From positions 11,866-75,865 of the forward strand of contig CANLMQ010000029.1 in the NCBI GenBank assembly GCA_947492175.1: a DNA stretch of 64,000 nucleotides, written 5' to 3'. The translations under genes were made by a program, and so were the position numbers. The stretch's first letter is position 1, and the number at the start of each line of letters is the position of its first letter. The notes below the pieces were generated by a model that searched no databases, was not told where the DNA came from, and worked only from the letters and a program-made list of their open reading frames with translations. Origin of the DNA: an uncultured Draconibacterium sp. (GTDB taxonomy: Bacteria; Bacteroidota; Bacteroidia; Bacteroidales; Prolixibacteraceae). Positions 17,329-25,652 of this stretch are shown piece by piece.

Positions 17329-20300
17329 TTATTTCATCTGAAACAGGCTTATTGCTGGAACATCTTGTTTTTCTATACCTGGGCCTGCATATTGAACCCG
17401 AAGAAACAAACCTCCTCCGGCCTGAAAATATTTTACGAGAACTGGATAAAAACCTTTCTTTAAATATATTTTTCCGTTTTTTTCCAAATCAGCTCCATGC
17501 AGTCCATCGTGATTGATAACCAACCTATTGTTTATATATAAACAACTTCCATCGTTCGAATTTATAAAGAACTCATATTCTCCTGCTTTTTCAATTTTAA
17601 TTTGACCTTCGAAAAGCAACGCAAATTCATCTTTCTGCGATGTAATTTTATCCAGTCCAAATTCATATACTACTCCCGATTTTTTACTATTCAACGCTGA
17701 AAAATCCGGGAGTTTTTTCCATATTCCTTCATAATAATGATACCGTAAACCATTCACTTCCGGATCGATAAAATTTACAGTGCCGGTTTTAGTAAAACAG
17801 GAATTATAACCCTCGGCTTCCGATGTGGCTTTTATTACGGTATTTTCGGTAATAAAAAACGGGCTTGTATAAACTTTCGTTTTATTATCTGGTTCTGAGT
17901 TGTTTAGCGTATAATAAACCTTTGCATTTTTTACGGCAGATTTTATGGTAACTTTTACCGAATCGCCTTTGTTGGCAGTTACATTGCCCGGATAAATTAC
18001 CGGTGCCGGTAAAACAGGTTTTATTAATTCTGATTTACAATCTTTCGATAAAAAATGATAAGTTCCGGAATTTACTTCAAAGACAGCAGTATGTTCTTCC
18101 ATTTTCAGGAACCGAATATTCTGATTTTTTAAAATTGGATCTCCTCCTTCCGATACATAATCCGGACTTTTAGCCAAAACATAAATTATTGCGGTTGTAT
18201 TTGCAGGAATCGTAACTTCCAGCAAATAATCATTGTTACTCCAACGCCATTCTGTTTTAATATTGCCATACAACGAAGGATAACCTGCTTTAACAAAATC
18301 TAAACTCTGTACAGGAAAAGGTTTAATTTTAAAATGTTTAAACCCTGGGCAGTTATCGTCGGGAGAAATTCCGGCAAGATGCCGATAAAACCACTGACAA
18401 ACACTTCCAAACATTGGATGACTATGAGATGCATCTCCTTGCCAGGTTTCCCATAAAGTAGTTGCTCCTTTCTCAATCATATGACCAAATCCGGGAAAAT
18501 CACGCTGTGTCATCATTGTATAAGCCAGGTCTGTTCTGCCATAATCTGAAAGAACATCCAGGAGTAACGGAGTGGCTAATATTCCTGTATCAAAATGAAT
18601 CGTATTTTTAATTACATTATCAATCAAATTATCGAAAACATTTTCAATGTTACCGGTTTCGGTAATTCCAAATCCAAGCGGAAAAATATTAGCTCCCTGT
18701 CTCCCAATTGAATAGGATGATTCTTCGGGATTAAACCAGGTTGTATTTATTGAATTTTGGGCATCTGCAGCCAAGCTAGTAAAATAGTCTTTGTCTGTAC
18801 TTTTTTCAAGAACAGAGGCAACTTTTGCCATTAAATTACAACAGTGAAAATAATAACATGTATTTACAAAATCTGCTGAAATCTCCACTTTTTCGGGTGG
18901 CACCCACTCTCCAAGTCCCTGTTTTCGTATTACCCCATCTTTGTCACCTACGTTTTTGAGGTAATCAATCCAGTGTGCCATTCCCGCATAGTGTTGCTCT
19001 AAAATCCGAACATCGCCATAATACAGGTACATATACCAAGGAATAATTACATAGGCAGCGCCCCAGGCAGTTCCTCCTCCGCCATCCTGATAAGGAGTTG
19101 TATTGGGGACATAACCGGTTTTATGATTTTGTGCATCGCGTATATCGTTTAACCATTTGGTGTAAAAAGCTGCCATATCGAAGTTATAAATGGCTGACCT
19201 GGCCGATATCTGTCCATCACCCGTGTAGCCACGACGTTCGCGATGCGGACAATCGCTGGGGATTCCGCCATGCATATTCCCCGTTTGTGTTGACTGATAA
19301 TTTTTAAGAATACGATTTAACAAGGTATCTGAACATTCAAAATACCCCGCTTCTTTGACATCGGTATGCACAACACGACCGTCTATATTTTCGAGCGATA
19401 AATTAACAGAAGAACCACTCACTTCTACATAACGGAATGCATGCCATGTAAAACGAGGTTCCCAAACCTCTGTTCCTTCTCCTTTTAAAATATAAGTATC
19501 AGTTTGTCCGTAAGTGGGACCCAGTTCTTCGATGTAGCGCAGTTTTATTTCCTGCCCTTTTTCTCCGGATATTTTTAGACGTGCCCAACCGGAGAACATT
19601 TCTCCAAAGTCAAAACGATATAATCCCTTTTCTAATTCGGTAACAGAAACAGGTTTAATGGTTCTAGTCACCCTGTCGGGTGGAGACATTTGTGCTTTTA
19701 AGGTTCCGGTTGGAGGACGTACTTTGGTGGCGTTTTTCCAATCCTGATCGTCAAATCCGGTTTGATTCCAGCCTTTTTGTTCTAACCGGGCATCGTAAAC
19801 TTCGCCGCTGTGTAATCCGTTATATTTAATGGCACTCAAATAGCTTTTCCAACTTTCATCGCTGGTAATCAGATAGTGAGTTCCGTCTTCGTACTCAATA
19901 TCCAACTGCGCTATAAAACGCGGTGTATCATACCACAAATGCGGTTCATAAGACCTGTCGGCCTGAATGTACCAGCCATTTCCAAGAATTACTCCCAATG
20001 CATTTATCCCCTGCCTCAATTCCGGAGTAATGTCGTAAGTTTCGTATAATACTGTAGTAGTCATATTTCCAACCCTGGATTCACCCCATTTCTCCATTCC
20101 GCGTCGATCGTAGTTTGTCTGGTTGGGAGAAAGCACATGATCGCCCACTTTATTCCCGTTAATGTAAAGTTCATAATAACCCAGACCGGAAATATATACC
20201 CGTGCGTTTTTTATGCCCTTTTCAATTTGAATTTCTTTTCGAAACAAGAGCGAGGGTAATTTCCATTCTTTTTTTGAGAGTAGATGTGGAGCACTAATCC

Positions 20301-20754
20301 AATCGCTTTGCCAGTCCTCTTTTTTTAAAAGCCCCATTTCCCAGTGAGCTGTTTGGCTCCAATCCATTTTTTCTCCTTTTTCATCCCAAACCTGAACTTT
20401 CCAGAATACTTTCATTCCCGACTTTAATGATTTTCCTTTGTATTCAATTTGAATGGATTGATCGCTGTTAATCTTTCCTGAATCCCAAAGATCGGGGGTA
20501 TCACTATGCAACAAATATTTGTTGGTTGCTGCATAAATACGGTAAGCAGATTGAGCTGCGCCTGTTTTATCGCTTCTCATTTGCCACGAAAGTCGCGGAT
20601 GCAGAACATCGATTCCCAGGGGATTAGACAAATACTCACATTTCAAATCAACTGCCTCTTTACTTTTCTCTGTTATCTGGCAAGAAAGAAAAACCATGAA
20701 CAATAAAGTTAAGGTCAGAGAACACAGATAATATTTTGATTTTGGATACATCAT
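17329..20754 (-). CDS. GH78 alpha-L-rhamnosidase lipoprotein with C-terminal PA14 domain
   Basis: This 1141-aa exported enzyme has a lipobox ending at C25 (FLSC). Residues about 35-420 cover the N-terminal beta-sandwich modules of bacterial rhamnosidases. The (alpha/alpha)6 catalytic domain spans about 470-850. The conserved DCPHRERRGYTGD block carries the probable catalytic acid E506, and MIEKGATTLWETWQG (about residues 757-772) provides the second catalytic carboxylate. A C-terminal beta-sandwich follows. The tail is unusual: residues about 945-1025 look like a chitobiase/hexosaminidase C-terminal (CHB_HEX) module (KVYYTLNNSEPD), and about 1030-1141 form a PA14 domain (FFINSNDGSCLYINN). Start could also be the second Met (20751). 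It closes the SusCD-linked operon, 11 bp after the oxidoreductase gene. Confidence 0.92.
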   Translation of the reverse strand: MMYPKSKYYLCSLTLTLLFMVFLSCQITEKSKEAVDLKCEYLSNPLGIDVLHPRLSWQMRSDKTGAAQSAYRIYAATNKYLLHSDTPDLWDSGKINSDQSIQIEYKGKSLKSGMKVFWKVQVWDEKGEKMDWSQTAHWEMGLLKKEDWQSDWISAPHLLSKKEWKLPSLLFRKEIQIEKGIKNARVYISGLGYYELYINGNKVGDHVLSPNQTNYDRRGMEKWGESRVGNMTTTVLYETYDITPELRQGINALGVILGNGWYIQADRSYEPHLWYDTPRFIAQLDIEYEDGTHYLITSDESWKSYLSAIKYNGLHSGEVYDARLEQKGWNQTGFDDQDWKNATKVRPPTGTLKAQMSPPDRVTRTIKPVSVTELEKGLYRFDFGEMFSGWARLKISGEKGQEIKLRYIEELGPTYGQTDTYILKGEGTEVWEPRFTWHAFRYVEVSGSSVNLSLENIDGRVVHTDVKEAGYFECSDTLLNRILKNYQSTQTGNMHGGIPSDCPHRERRGYTGDGQISARSAIYNFDMAAFYTKWLNDIRDAQNHKTGYVPNTTPYQDGGGGTAWGAAYVIIPWYMYLYYGDVRILEQHYAGMAHWIDYLKNVGDKDGVIRKQGLGEWVPPEKVEISADFVNTCYYFHCCNLMAKVASVLEKSTDKDYFTSLAADAQNSINTTWFNPEESSYSIGRQGANIFPLGFGITETGNIENVFDNLIDNVIKNTIHFDTGILATPLLLDVLSDYGRTDLAYTMMTQRDFPGFGHMIEKGATTLWETWQGDASHSHPMFGSVCQWFYRHLAGISPDDNCPGFKHFKIKPFPVQSLDFVKAGYPSLYGNIKTEWRWSNNDYLLEVTIPANTTAIIYVLAKSPDYVSEGGDPILKNQNIRFLKMEEHTAVFEVNSGTYHFLSKDCKSELIKPVLPAPVIYPGNVTANKGDSVKVTIKSAVKNAKVYYTLNNSEPDNKTKVYTSPFFITENTVIKATSEAEGYNSCFTKTGTVNFIDPEVNGLRYHYYEGIWKKLPDFSALNSKKSGVVYEFGLDKITSQKDEFALLFEGQIKIEKAGEYEFFINSNDGSCLYINNRLVINHDGLHGADLEKNGKIYLKKGFYPVLVKYFQAGGGLFLRVQYAGPGIEKQDVPAISLFQMK

Positions 20755-20765
20755 TTTTTTACAAT

Positions 20766-22151
20766 TTAGCCGTGAACAGGATATATTTGCCTTGACACAT
20801 CAAGCTGTGCTCCTCTACCCAGTATTTCTTTCTGTATTTCGTTATAGTCAAGTTTTCTAACCTTTGTTTTCTTTTGAACCGCCATACCGGCAGCAATTCC
20901 AACAGCCTGCCCCATCATAGAACAGGTAGTTGATACACGAGCCGATGATAACGCCAACTGATCGGCTGATAAGCAGCGACCTGCCATTAACAAATTATCA
21001 GCATCCTTTGAAATCAAACACCTCATTGGAATCTGGTATGGAGGTACTTTTAGCTGACTTTTAGGAAGAATATATGTCCTCTTATCATCTGTTAATCCAT
21101 GCCCGTCCAGATAAAAGGTACCACGAGCTATTCCATCGTCGAAAGTTCTGCCTGCTCTCAGATCGTCCACTTTTAAAACATAATCACCTTCAATACGACA
21201 TCCTTCTCTCACACCAATCATAGGAGCACTGTGGGTTAGTCTCCACTTTTTATCTTCCTGTTTTTGATAATAGCTCAGTACATCCATTGTCCTTCTCCTA
21301 GCCTGTATTTCTGCATTTGTTATCCCCTCAGTTGACGTTGCATCAAACATTGGTATTTTTATTTTTAATGCTTTGCCACCCGGTCCGTCCGGCCAAACAC
21401 TTACCATGGGAAGATCCTTTTTACTTGTAATTTGAGTCGGCCAGTCGTGAGAAACCTGTTCAAGAAAGTCGTCCTTGTTTACTTCCCGGACAAAAGACAT
21501 TTTAGACATTGGCAGCTGATAGCCTGTTCGATCATCTCCTTTCATAGTTGAAACACCAGCATACCTTGCCAAATCAGCATCGCCAGAACAATCAATATAA
21601 ATCTTCCCACGGATTGCTCCCAGTCCTGATTTCCCACAAATTATACATTCTTTTACATCATTCCCTTTTGTTAAAACATCTACCAATCTCGTATGGAACA
21701 ATATCTTTACACCTCTTTCCATTAAAATTTCCTGTAAAACCAACGAAAGAATTTCAAAATTAAATACCGTTTCTCTTCTTCCTTCACCTAAAGAATTATA
21801 CCGTTTTAAATCTTTTAATATTTGATCGAAAACCTCCCCTTGTTCTTCAATTTGTCCGCAGAAATTGGCCACTCCTCCGGTTGTGAGCATTCCGCCCAGG
21901 TTGGCAAAACGTTCAATTAAAATAACCTTTGCTCCTGAAATTGCAGCAGAAGCGGCTGCCGAAACACCGGCTATACCTCCCCCAATCACCACCACATCAG
22001 TATTGTATCTTATTGGAATATTTCGTTTGAACGAAACGTTTGTATCTGCGCGTATGTCAGATGGAATAGTTTGTGCGCCCACCTTTGAAGACCAACCTGC
22101 GCCTAACGCCGCCAAAAGACCGCTTTTAATAAAATTTCTTCGTTTGTACAT
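20766..22151 (-). CDS. FAD-dependent oxidoreductase (FAD_oxidored family), exported
   Basis: This 461-aa flavoprotein carries a dinucleotide-binding fold at residues about 48-80: DVVVIGGGIAGVSAAASAA, then LIERFANLGGMLTTGG. It matches the FAD_oxidored (PF12831-type) enzymes common in Bacteroidota glycan loci. The N-terminus (MYKRRNFIKSGLLAALGAG) resembles a Tat/Sec signal with a short RRNF motif, so a periplasmic location is likely. The C-terminal block MAGRCLSADQLALSSARVS is the conserved FAD-closing motif. The reaction is unknown; oxidation of a sugar or glycoside is often proposed for such proteins. Its start lies 2 bp from the stop codon of the BNR relic, showing that the relic's end now forms the immediate upstream sequence. 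Confidence 0.82.
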   Translation of the reverse strand: MYKRRNFIKSGLLAALGAGWSSKVGAQTIPSDIRADTNVSFKRNIPIRYNTDVVVIGGGIAGVSAAASAAISGAKVILIERFANLGGMLTTGGVANFCGQIEEQGEVFDQILKDLKRYNSLGEGRRETVFNFEILSLVLQEILMERGVKILFHTRLVDVLTKGNDVKECIICGKSGLGAIRGKIYIDCSGDADLARYAGVSTMKGDDRTGYQLPMSKMSFVREVNKDDFLEQVSHDWPTQITSKKDLPMVSVWPDGPGGKALKIKIPMFDATSTEGITNAEIQARRRTMDVLSYYQKQEDKKWRLTHSAPMIGVREGCRIEGDYVLKVDDLRAGRTFDDGIARGTFYLDGHGLTDDKRTYILPKSQLKVPPYQIPMRCLISKDADNLLMAGRCLSADQLALSSARVSTTCSMMGQAVGIAAGMAVQKKTKVRKLDYNEIQKEILGRGAQLDVSRQIYPVHG

Positions 22152-22152
22152 A

Positions 22153-22269
22153 TTACATCAGTTTTAACAGCACATATTTTACCTTCACCCTGTTGTCGGT
22201 ATAAGTAATGTGTATGGTTCCATCATCCCCCTCAACAATAGCCGATATGCGAACAGCTATACATAATAG
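22153..22269 (-). pseudogene. Relic of a BNR-type protein (C-terminal 38 codons)
   Basis: An open stretch without a start codon runs from 22269 to the TAA at 22153-22155. It translates to ...AIVEGDDGTIHITYTDNR... and ends ...KVKYVLLKLM. The last residues align with the C-terminus of the BNR protein encoded at 40669-41754 (KDGMVHITYTWNRKLIKHVV): DG, HITYT, NR and a K-x-V pattern are shared. The rest of the gene is gone; an in-frame TGA lies at 22270-22272 and the upstream 85 bp show no further similarity. I read this as the 3' remnant of a deleted sialidase-like gene. Confidence 0.5.
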
Positions 22270-22354
22270 TCACAAATAGGATGCAGCACCCAAAGACCGG
22301 TTCTGCTTTTTTTATCTGACAAATTTTAAAACAGCCGGTTAACGAATCAATGGA

Positions 22355-23758
22355 TTATATTTTTGAGTCAGTTTCCAATTTCATTCCTGATCGTACTCCC
22401 AGGCTCAGCACAATGGCTAACACAACAAAAAAGATATCTACAATATATTTCCCGCAAATTATCTGACAGAAAGTTAATCCTTCAATATTTAATTTTGCAG
22501 GATCAATAAACAACCGTAAAAATGAAATAATAATACATGACCATATCAACAACATAAATAGTTTCACGGTTACTTCATCTTTCTTGCTAATAAAATACGT
22601 AAACAAAGCTACTACTGCAGTCATAAGAAAAACAAGAATAAACCGTAAGTTTAAAGGTGTCCAAATGTTTACATCAGGATAAAAATCGCGGATTAAATCG
22701 ATGGAAGCATGACAAAAAGTAAGTGTGATTCCGATTTGCCAGGCCACTTTTGGGAAACGAATTAATACTAACACAAACAGTAATACTGTAAATGTGTAAT
22801 TAACCAGTATTCTGGCAATTTCATCGCGAATTGATCCACCAGGCATATTATTTACAATTGCAGCATTAGTAAATAGCTCCATAATACCGGGGATAAACCA
22901 GAAAACAAGAAGTCCTGTTAAAAGTGTAATTATCAACTCTTTCTCAATTGAATAGTTTTCAAGTTTGAGAGACAAATCTCCTTTCAAATTTTCTATTACA
23001 GAATCGGTACGGCTCAACCAGGTTGCATAACCTAAAAAAGCACCAAACAGAAAGCCAAACGTGAACTCCATTGCTTTCCACCAGCTTTTAAAAATTACTT
23101 CGGGGAGATGACTTCCCAAAACCATCCAAAAACCTCCCAGGCCAAAACCTAATCCTCCTCCAACCATCCCCCAAAAGGCATAGCGAAATATTATTTTAAA
23201 TTCAGAAGCAGGAATTCTAATTTTCAAATACCCCAAAAGCAGAATGGCACCAAATAAAAGTGCTGCCCATGATTCGGCACGAGGTTTCACCGGATCGGAA
23301 AAATACAGGAGCATAGGATCGTTAATCAATTTAAAACCAATAAAAGCTCCTAAAATCACTAATAAAAAAGCAATTATAATTGTTGTTTTCTTCGTTTTGT
23401 TAAACACAAAACCAATTGCCAAAACAGCTCCACCCATTAAACCCCATACAGCACCTTTTAGCGAAGTCCCAAAAGTGCCCCACCAAACAGTATCCGGATT
23501 TCGAAGAAAGCTTAATGTTTGTCCATAAGTCATTTCACCTCCTAAACCTATTCCTGCAACCCCAAAAACCAGCAATACTGCAGTAACAGTTGCCGGTAGT
23601 TCCAGTAAAATACTAATACTTAAGGCAATCATTGCACCCGGAATCATTGCACCAAAAGGACCACCACCAATATGTCCGCGCAGCCCCCATGCCAGCATCA
23701 TTGCCAAAGCCGGGAATAAAATGTATATCGATTTTGTGTTTTTCTCTTTTTTTAGCAT
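22355..23758 (-). CDS. Polytopic inner-membrane protein of unknown function
   Basis: This 467-aa protein has about 12 hydrophobic segments and is rich in Gly. I do not recognise its family. The N-terminal third is dominated by glycine-rich helices (WGLRGHIGGGPFGAMIPGA; GVAGIGLGGEMTYG; GLMGGAVLAIGFVF). A second Gly block, GMVGGGLGFGLGGFWMVLG, occurs near residue 195. A short charged loop at about 245-275 interrupts the helices. No transporter signature such as an ATP-binding or SSS motif was found. It lies between SusD and the relic/oxidoreductase on the same strand, so it is probably part of the rhamnoside locus. It could be an inner-membrane transporter for the oligosaccharide or an electron-transfer partner of the flavoprotein; neither is shown by sequence. 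Confidence 0.6.
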   Translation of the reverse strand: MLKKEKNTKSIYILFPALAMMLAWGLRGHIGGGPFGAMIPGAMIALSISILLELPATVTAVLLVFGVAGIGLGGEMTYGQTLSFLRNPDTVWWGTFGTSLKGAVWGLMGGAVLAIGFVFNKTKKTTIIIAFLLVILGAFIGFKLINDPMLLYFSDPVKPRAESWAALLFGAILLLGYLKIRIPASEFKIIFRYAFWGMVGGGLGFGLGGFWMVLGSHLPEVIFKSWWKAMEFTFGFLFGAFLGYATWLSRTDSVIENLKGDLSLKLENYSIEKELIITLLTGLLVFWFIPGIMELFTNAAIVNNMPGGSIRDEIARILVNYTFTVLLFVLVLIRFPKVAWQIGITLTFCHASIDLIRDFYPDVNIWTPLNLRFILVFLMTAVVALFTYFISKKDEVTVKLFMLLIWSCIIISFLRLFIDPAKLNIEGLTFCQIICGKYIVDIFFVVLAIVLSLGVRSGMKLETDSKI

Positions 23759-23969
23759 GTCTATTTTTAGCTTAAATATATGATATTGTGAATTTTAATT
23801 TTAAAAACCATTTTTTGAATAAAGACATATACTTTATTCAGTTTTGAGTTTTAACAACCTGTAATATAATTAAATACTATCTTTTAAAGTAATGTTCCCG
23901 ATTAGCTTTCAATTACAAAATTTACAACTAATCAGGAACTTACTTTTAACTTAATCTGATAAAACTAAA

Positions 23970-25643
23970 CTAGTAGGGTTTCTGAGTATTTTTAATTAAC
24001 CACATTTTTGAATAACTATGGTCATTTGACTGATTGGAAGGCACATAAGTTGTTTTCTCAAGATTAGCCACCGCTTGTTCATACTTTTCCACATATTGAG
24101 GATCAGCAAATGGTTCGGGATAGGCAAGTCTTAAAGGCAGTGCAGGACCATAAGCAGGATTTGCTGCCGGTTCAAAATCCGGATAACCTGTCCTTCTCCA
24201 GTCAAACCACGGCTCGGCCTGTAACCAAAGGGCAATCCACTTTTGTGTCATAATAAGTTCGTGTTTATTGGTTATGGACGAACTGCTGTAGCTAACTGTC
24301 GGTTGACTATAGAACGCCTCAAAATCGAAACCTTGTGCTTCCGACAATATTTTATACTGTTCCATAGAAGCTTTGATTCCGGATTTGTAATGATCTTCGG
24401 CATTCGACACACCATAATCTCCTAACAATGCTGCTTCAGCCAATATAAATTCAACTTCAGCATAGGTAATTAATGACGGATTTACAAAGTCGTTACTATT
24501 TTCAAAATAGATGGGAGACAAATAAGAAATATAAGTACTTCTTTCATCAGGATAATCTCTTACGCCATCGCCTCTGTTGTAATTTCCCAGGAATTCCAGG
24601 TCATCATAACCAATAGGCAACCCCACATAAACCGAAGTATCGAGACTGGTATCATCTGTTGGTAAAATTGTGATTTGATAACTGTTCCCAAAAATATCGA
24701 TGTAATCAACTGTTGTTTCTGCAGAAGCATTAAAATCCCATTTCCTTTCTACCGGATTTACCCACCGTTGAAGCCTTGGATCGTTTCTTTCGTGCAGATA
24801 GTCAACCAATGGTTTTCCGGGTTTAAATGCATACGGTTTATTGGAAGATCTCACAGAACCACCAACAGCTGAATTTTCATCTGCCAATCCCAAGAGGACC
24901 AATGTTGCATTATCGGCATTGCTTCCAAGAACTTTAGCTGCCGCATCTTTAAATTCATCTACTGTATTTATACTTAGCTCACCTTTTTTATTGTCTAATC
25001 TAAGACAATACCTCAGTCTCAACGAGTTGGCAAATTTAATCCATTTGTCTCTGTCGCCACCATACAGAAGGTCTGACGAAGATAGCACACTCAGCTGTGG
25101 ATCCAGTCCCTCAAGAATTTGAGAAGCTGTTTTTAAGTCAGTTAAAACACCTTCATAAACATCTTTTTGTGCATCGAACTTTGGAAACAGCAAACTGGTA
25201 CTAGCCTGCAGTGCTTCAGAGTAAGGGCAATCACCAAAAAGATCTGCAAGCAAACCAAAAGTAAATGATTTCATTATCAGTGATGCAGCCATAAAGAATT
25301 GATTATTCTCTTTTTCTCCCAGCTCATACATCAACTGATTTGTTCTTAAAATATCGTAATATCCATTCCACGAACCTTTTCCCCACTGATAGCAGTTTTG
25401 ATTTGCAGCATTAAACTCTGTTCCTCTTTGTGTATACTGCATTGCACCTGCTATATCAGTATGCTCATTTATCAGTCCGTAAAATTGCATTGTTGTTTTT
25501 GAAATAACATACGACAGCAGGTAATTGGGCGAAACTTCTTCAGCATTATTGGGACTCATATTCATTTCATCAAAATCACCATGACAAGATTGAAGAATTT
25601 GCCCTAAAAATATAATTGTTAAAATCAAACTTATTTTTTTCAT
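23970..25643 (-). CDS. SusD/RagB-family outer-membrane glycan-binding lipoprotein
   Basis: This 557-aa SusD homologue (SusD-like_2 type) has a lipobox at C20 (LQSC) and the early residues DFDEMNMSPNNAEEVSPNYL typical of that subfamily. The TPR-like helical core runs through residues about 60-330. The C-terminal segment KWIALWLQAEPWFDWRRTGYP is the usual SusD signature. It is a surface lid that captures oligosaccharide for its partner SusC. The gene starts 9 bp after the susC stop, the standard paired arrangement. The GH78 enzyme of the same operon suggests a rhamnose-containing ligand, but binding residues cannot be identified from sequence. Confidence 0.93.
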   Translation of the reverse strand: MKKISLILTIIFLGQILQSCHGDFDEMNMSPNNAEEVSPNYLLSYVISKTTMQFYGLINEHTDIAGAMQYTQRGTEFNAANQNCYQWGKGSWNGYYDILRTNQLMYELGEKENNQFFMAASLIMKSFTFGLLADLFGDCPYSEALQASTSLLFPKFDAQKDVYEGVLTDLKTASQILEGLDPQLSVLSSSDLLYGGDRDKWIKFANSLRLRYCLRLDNKKGELSINTVDEFKDAAAKVLGSNADNATLVLLGLADENSAVGGSVRSSNKPYAFKPGKPLVDYLHERNDPRLQRWVNPVERKWDFNASAETTVDYIDIFGNSYQITILPTDDTSLDTSVYVGLPIGYDDLEFLGNYNRGDGVRDYPDERSTYISYLSPIYFENSNDFVNPSLITYAEVEFILAEAALLGDYGVSNAEDHYKSGIKASMEQYKILSEAQGFDFEAFYSQPTVSYSSSSITNKHELIMTQKWIALWLQAEPWFDWRRTGYPDFEPAANPAYGPALPLRLAYPEPFADPQYVEKYEQAVANLEKTTYVPSNQSNDHSYSKMWLIKNTQKPY

Positions 25644-25652
25644 GACTCGTAA

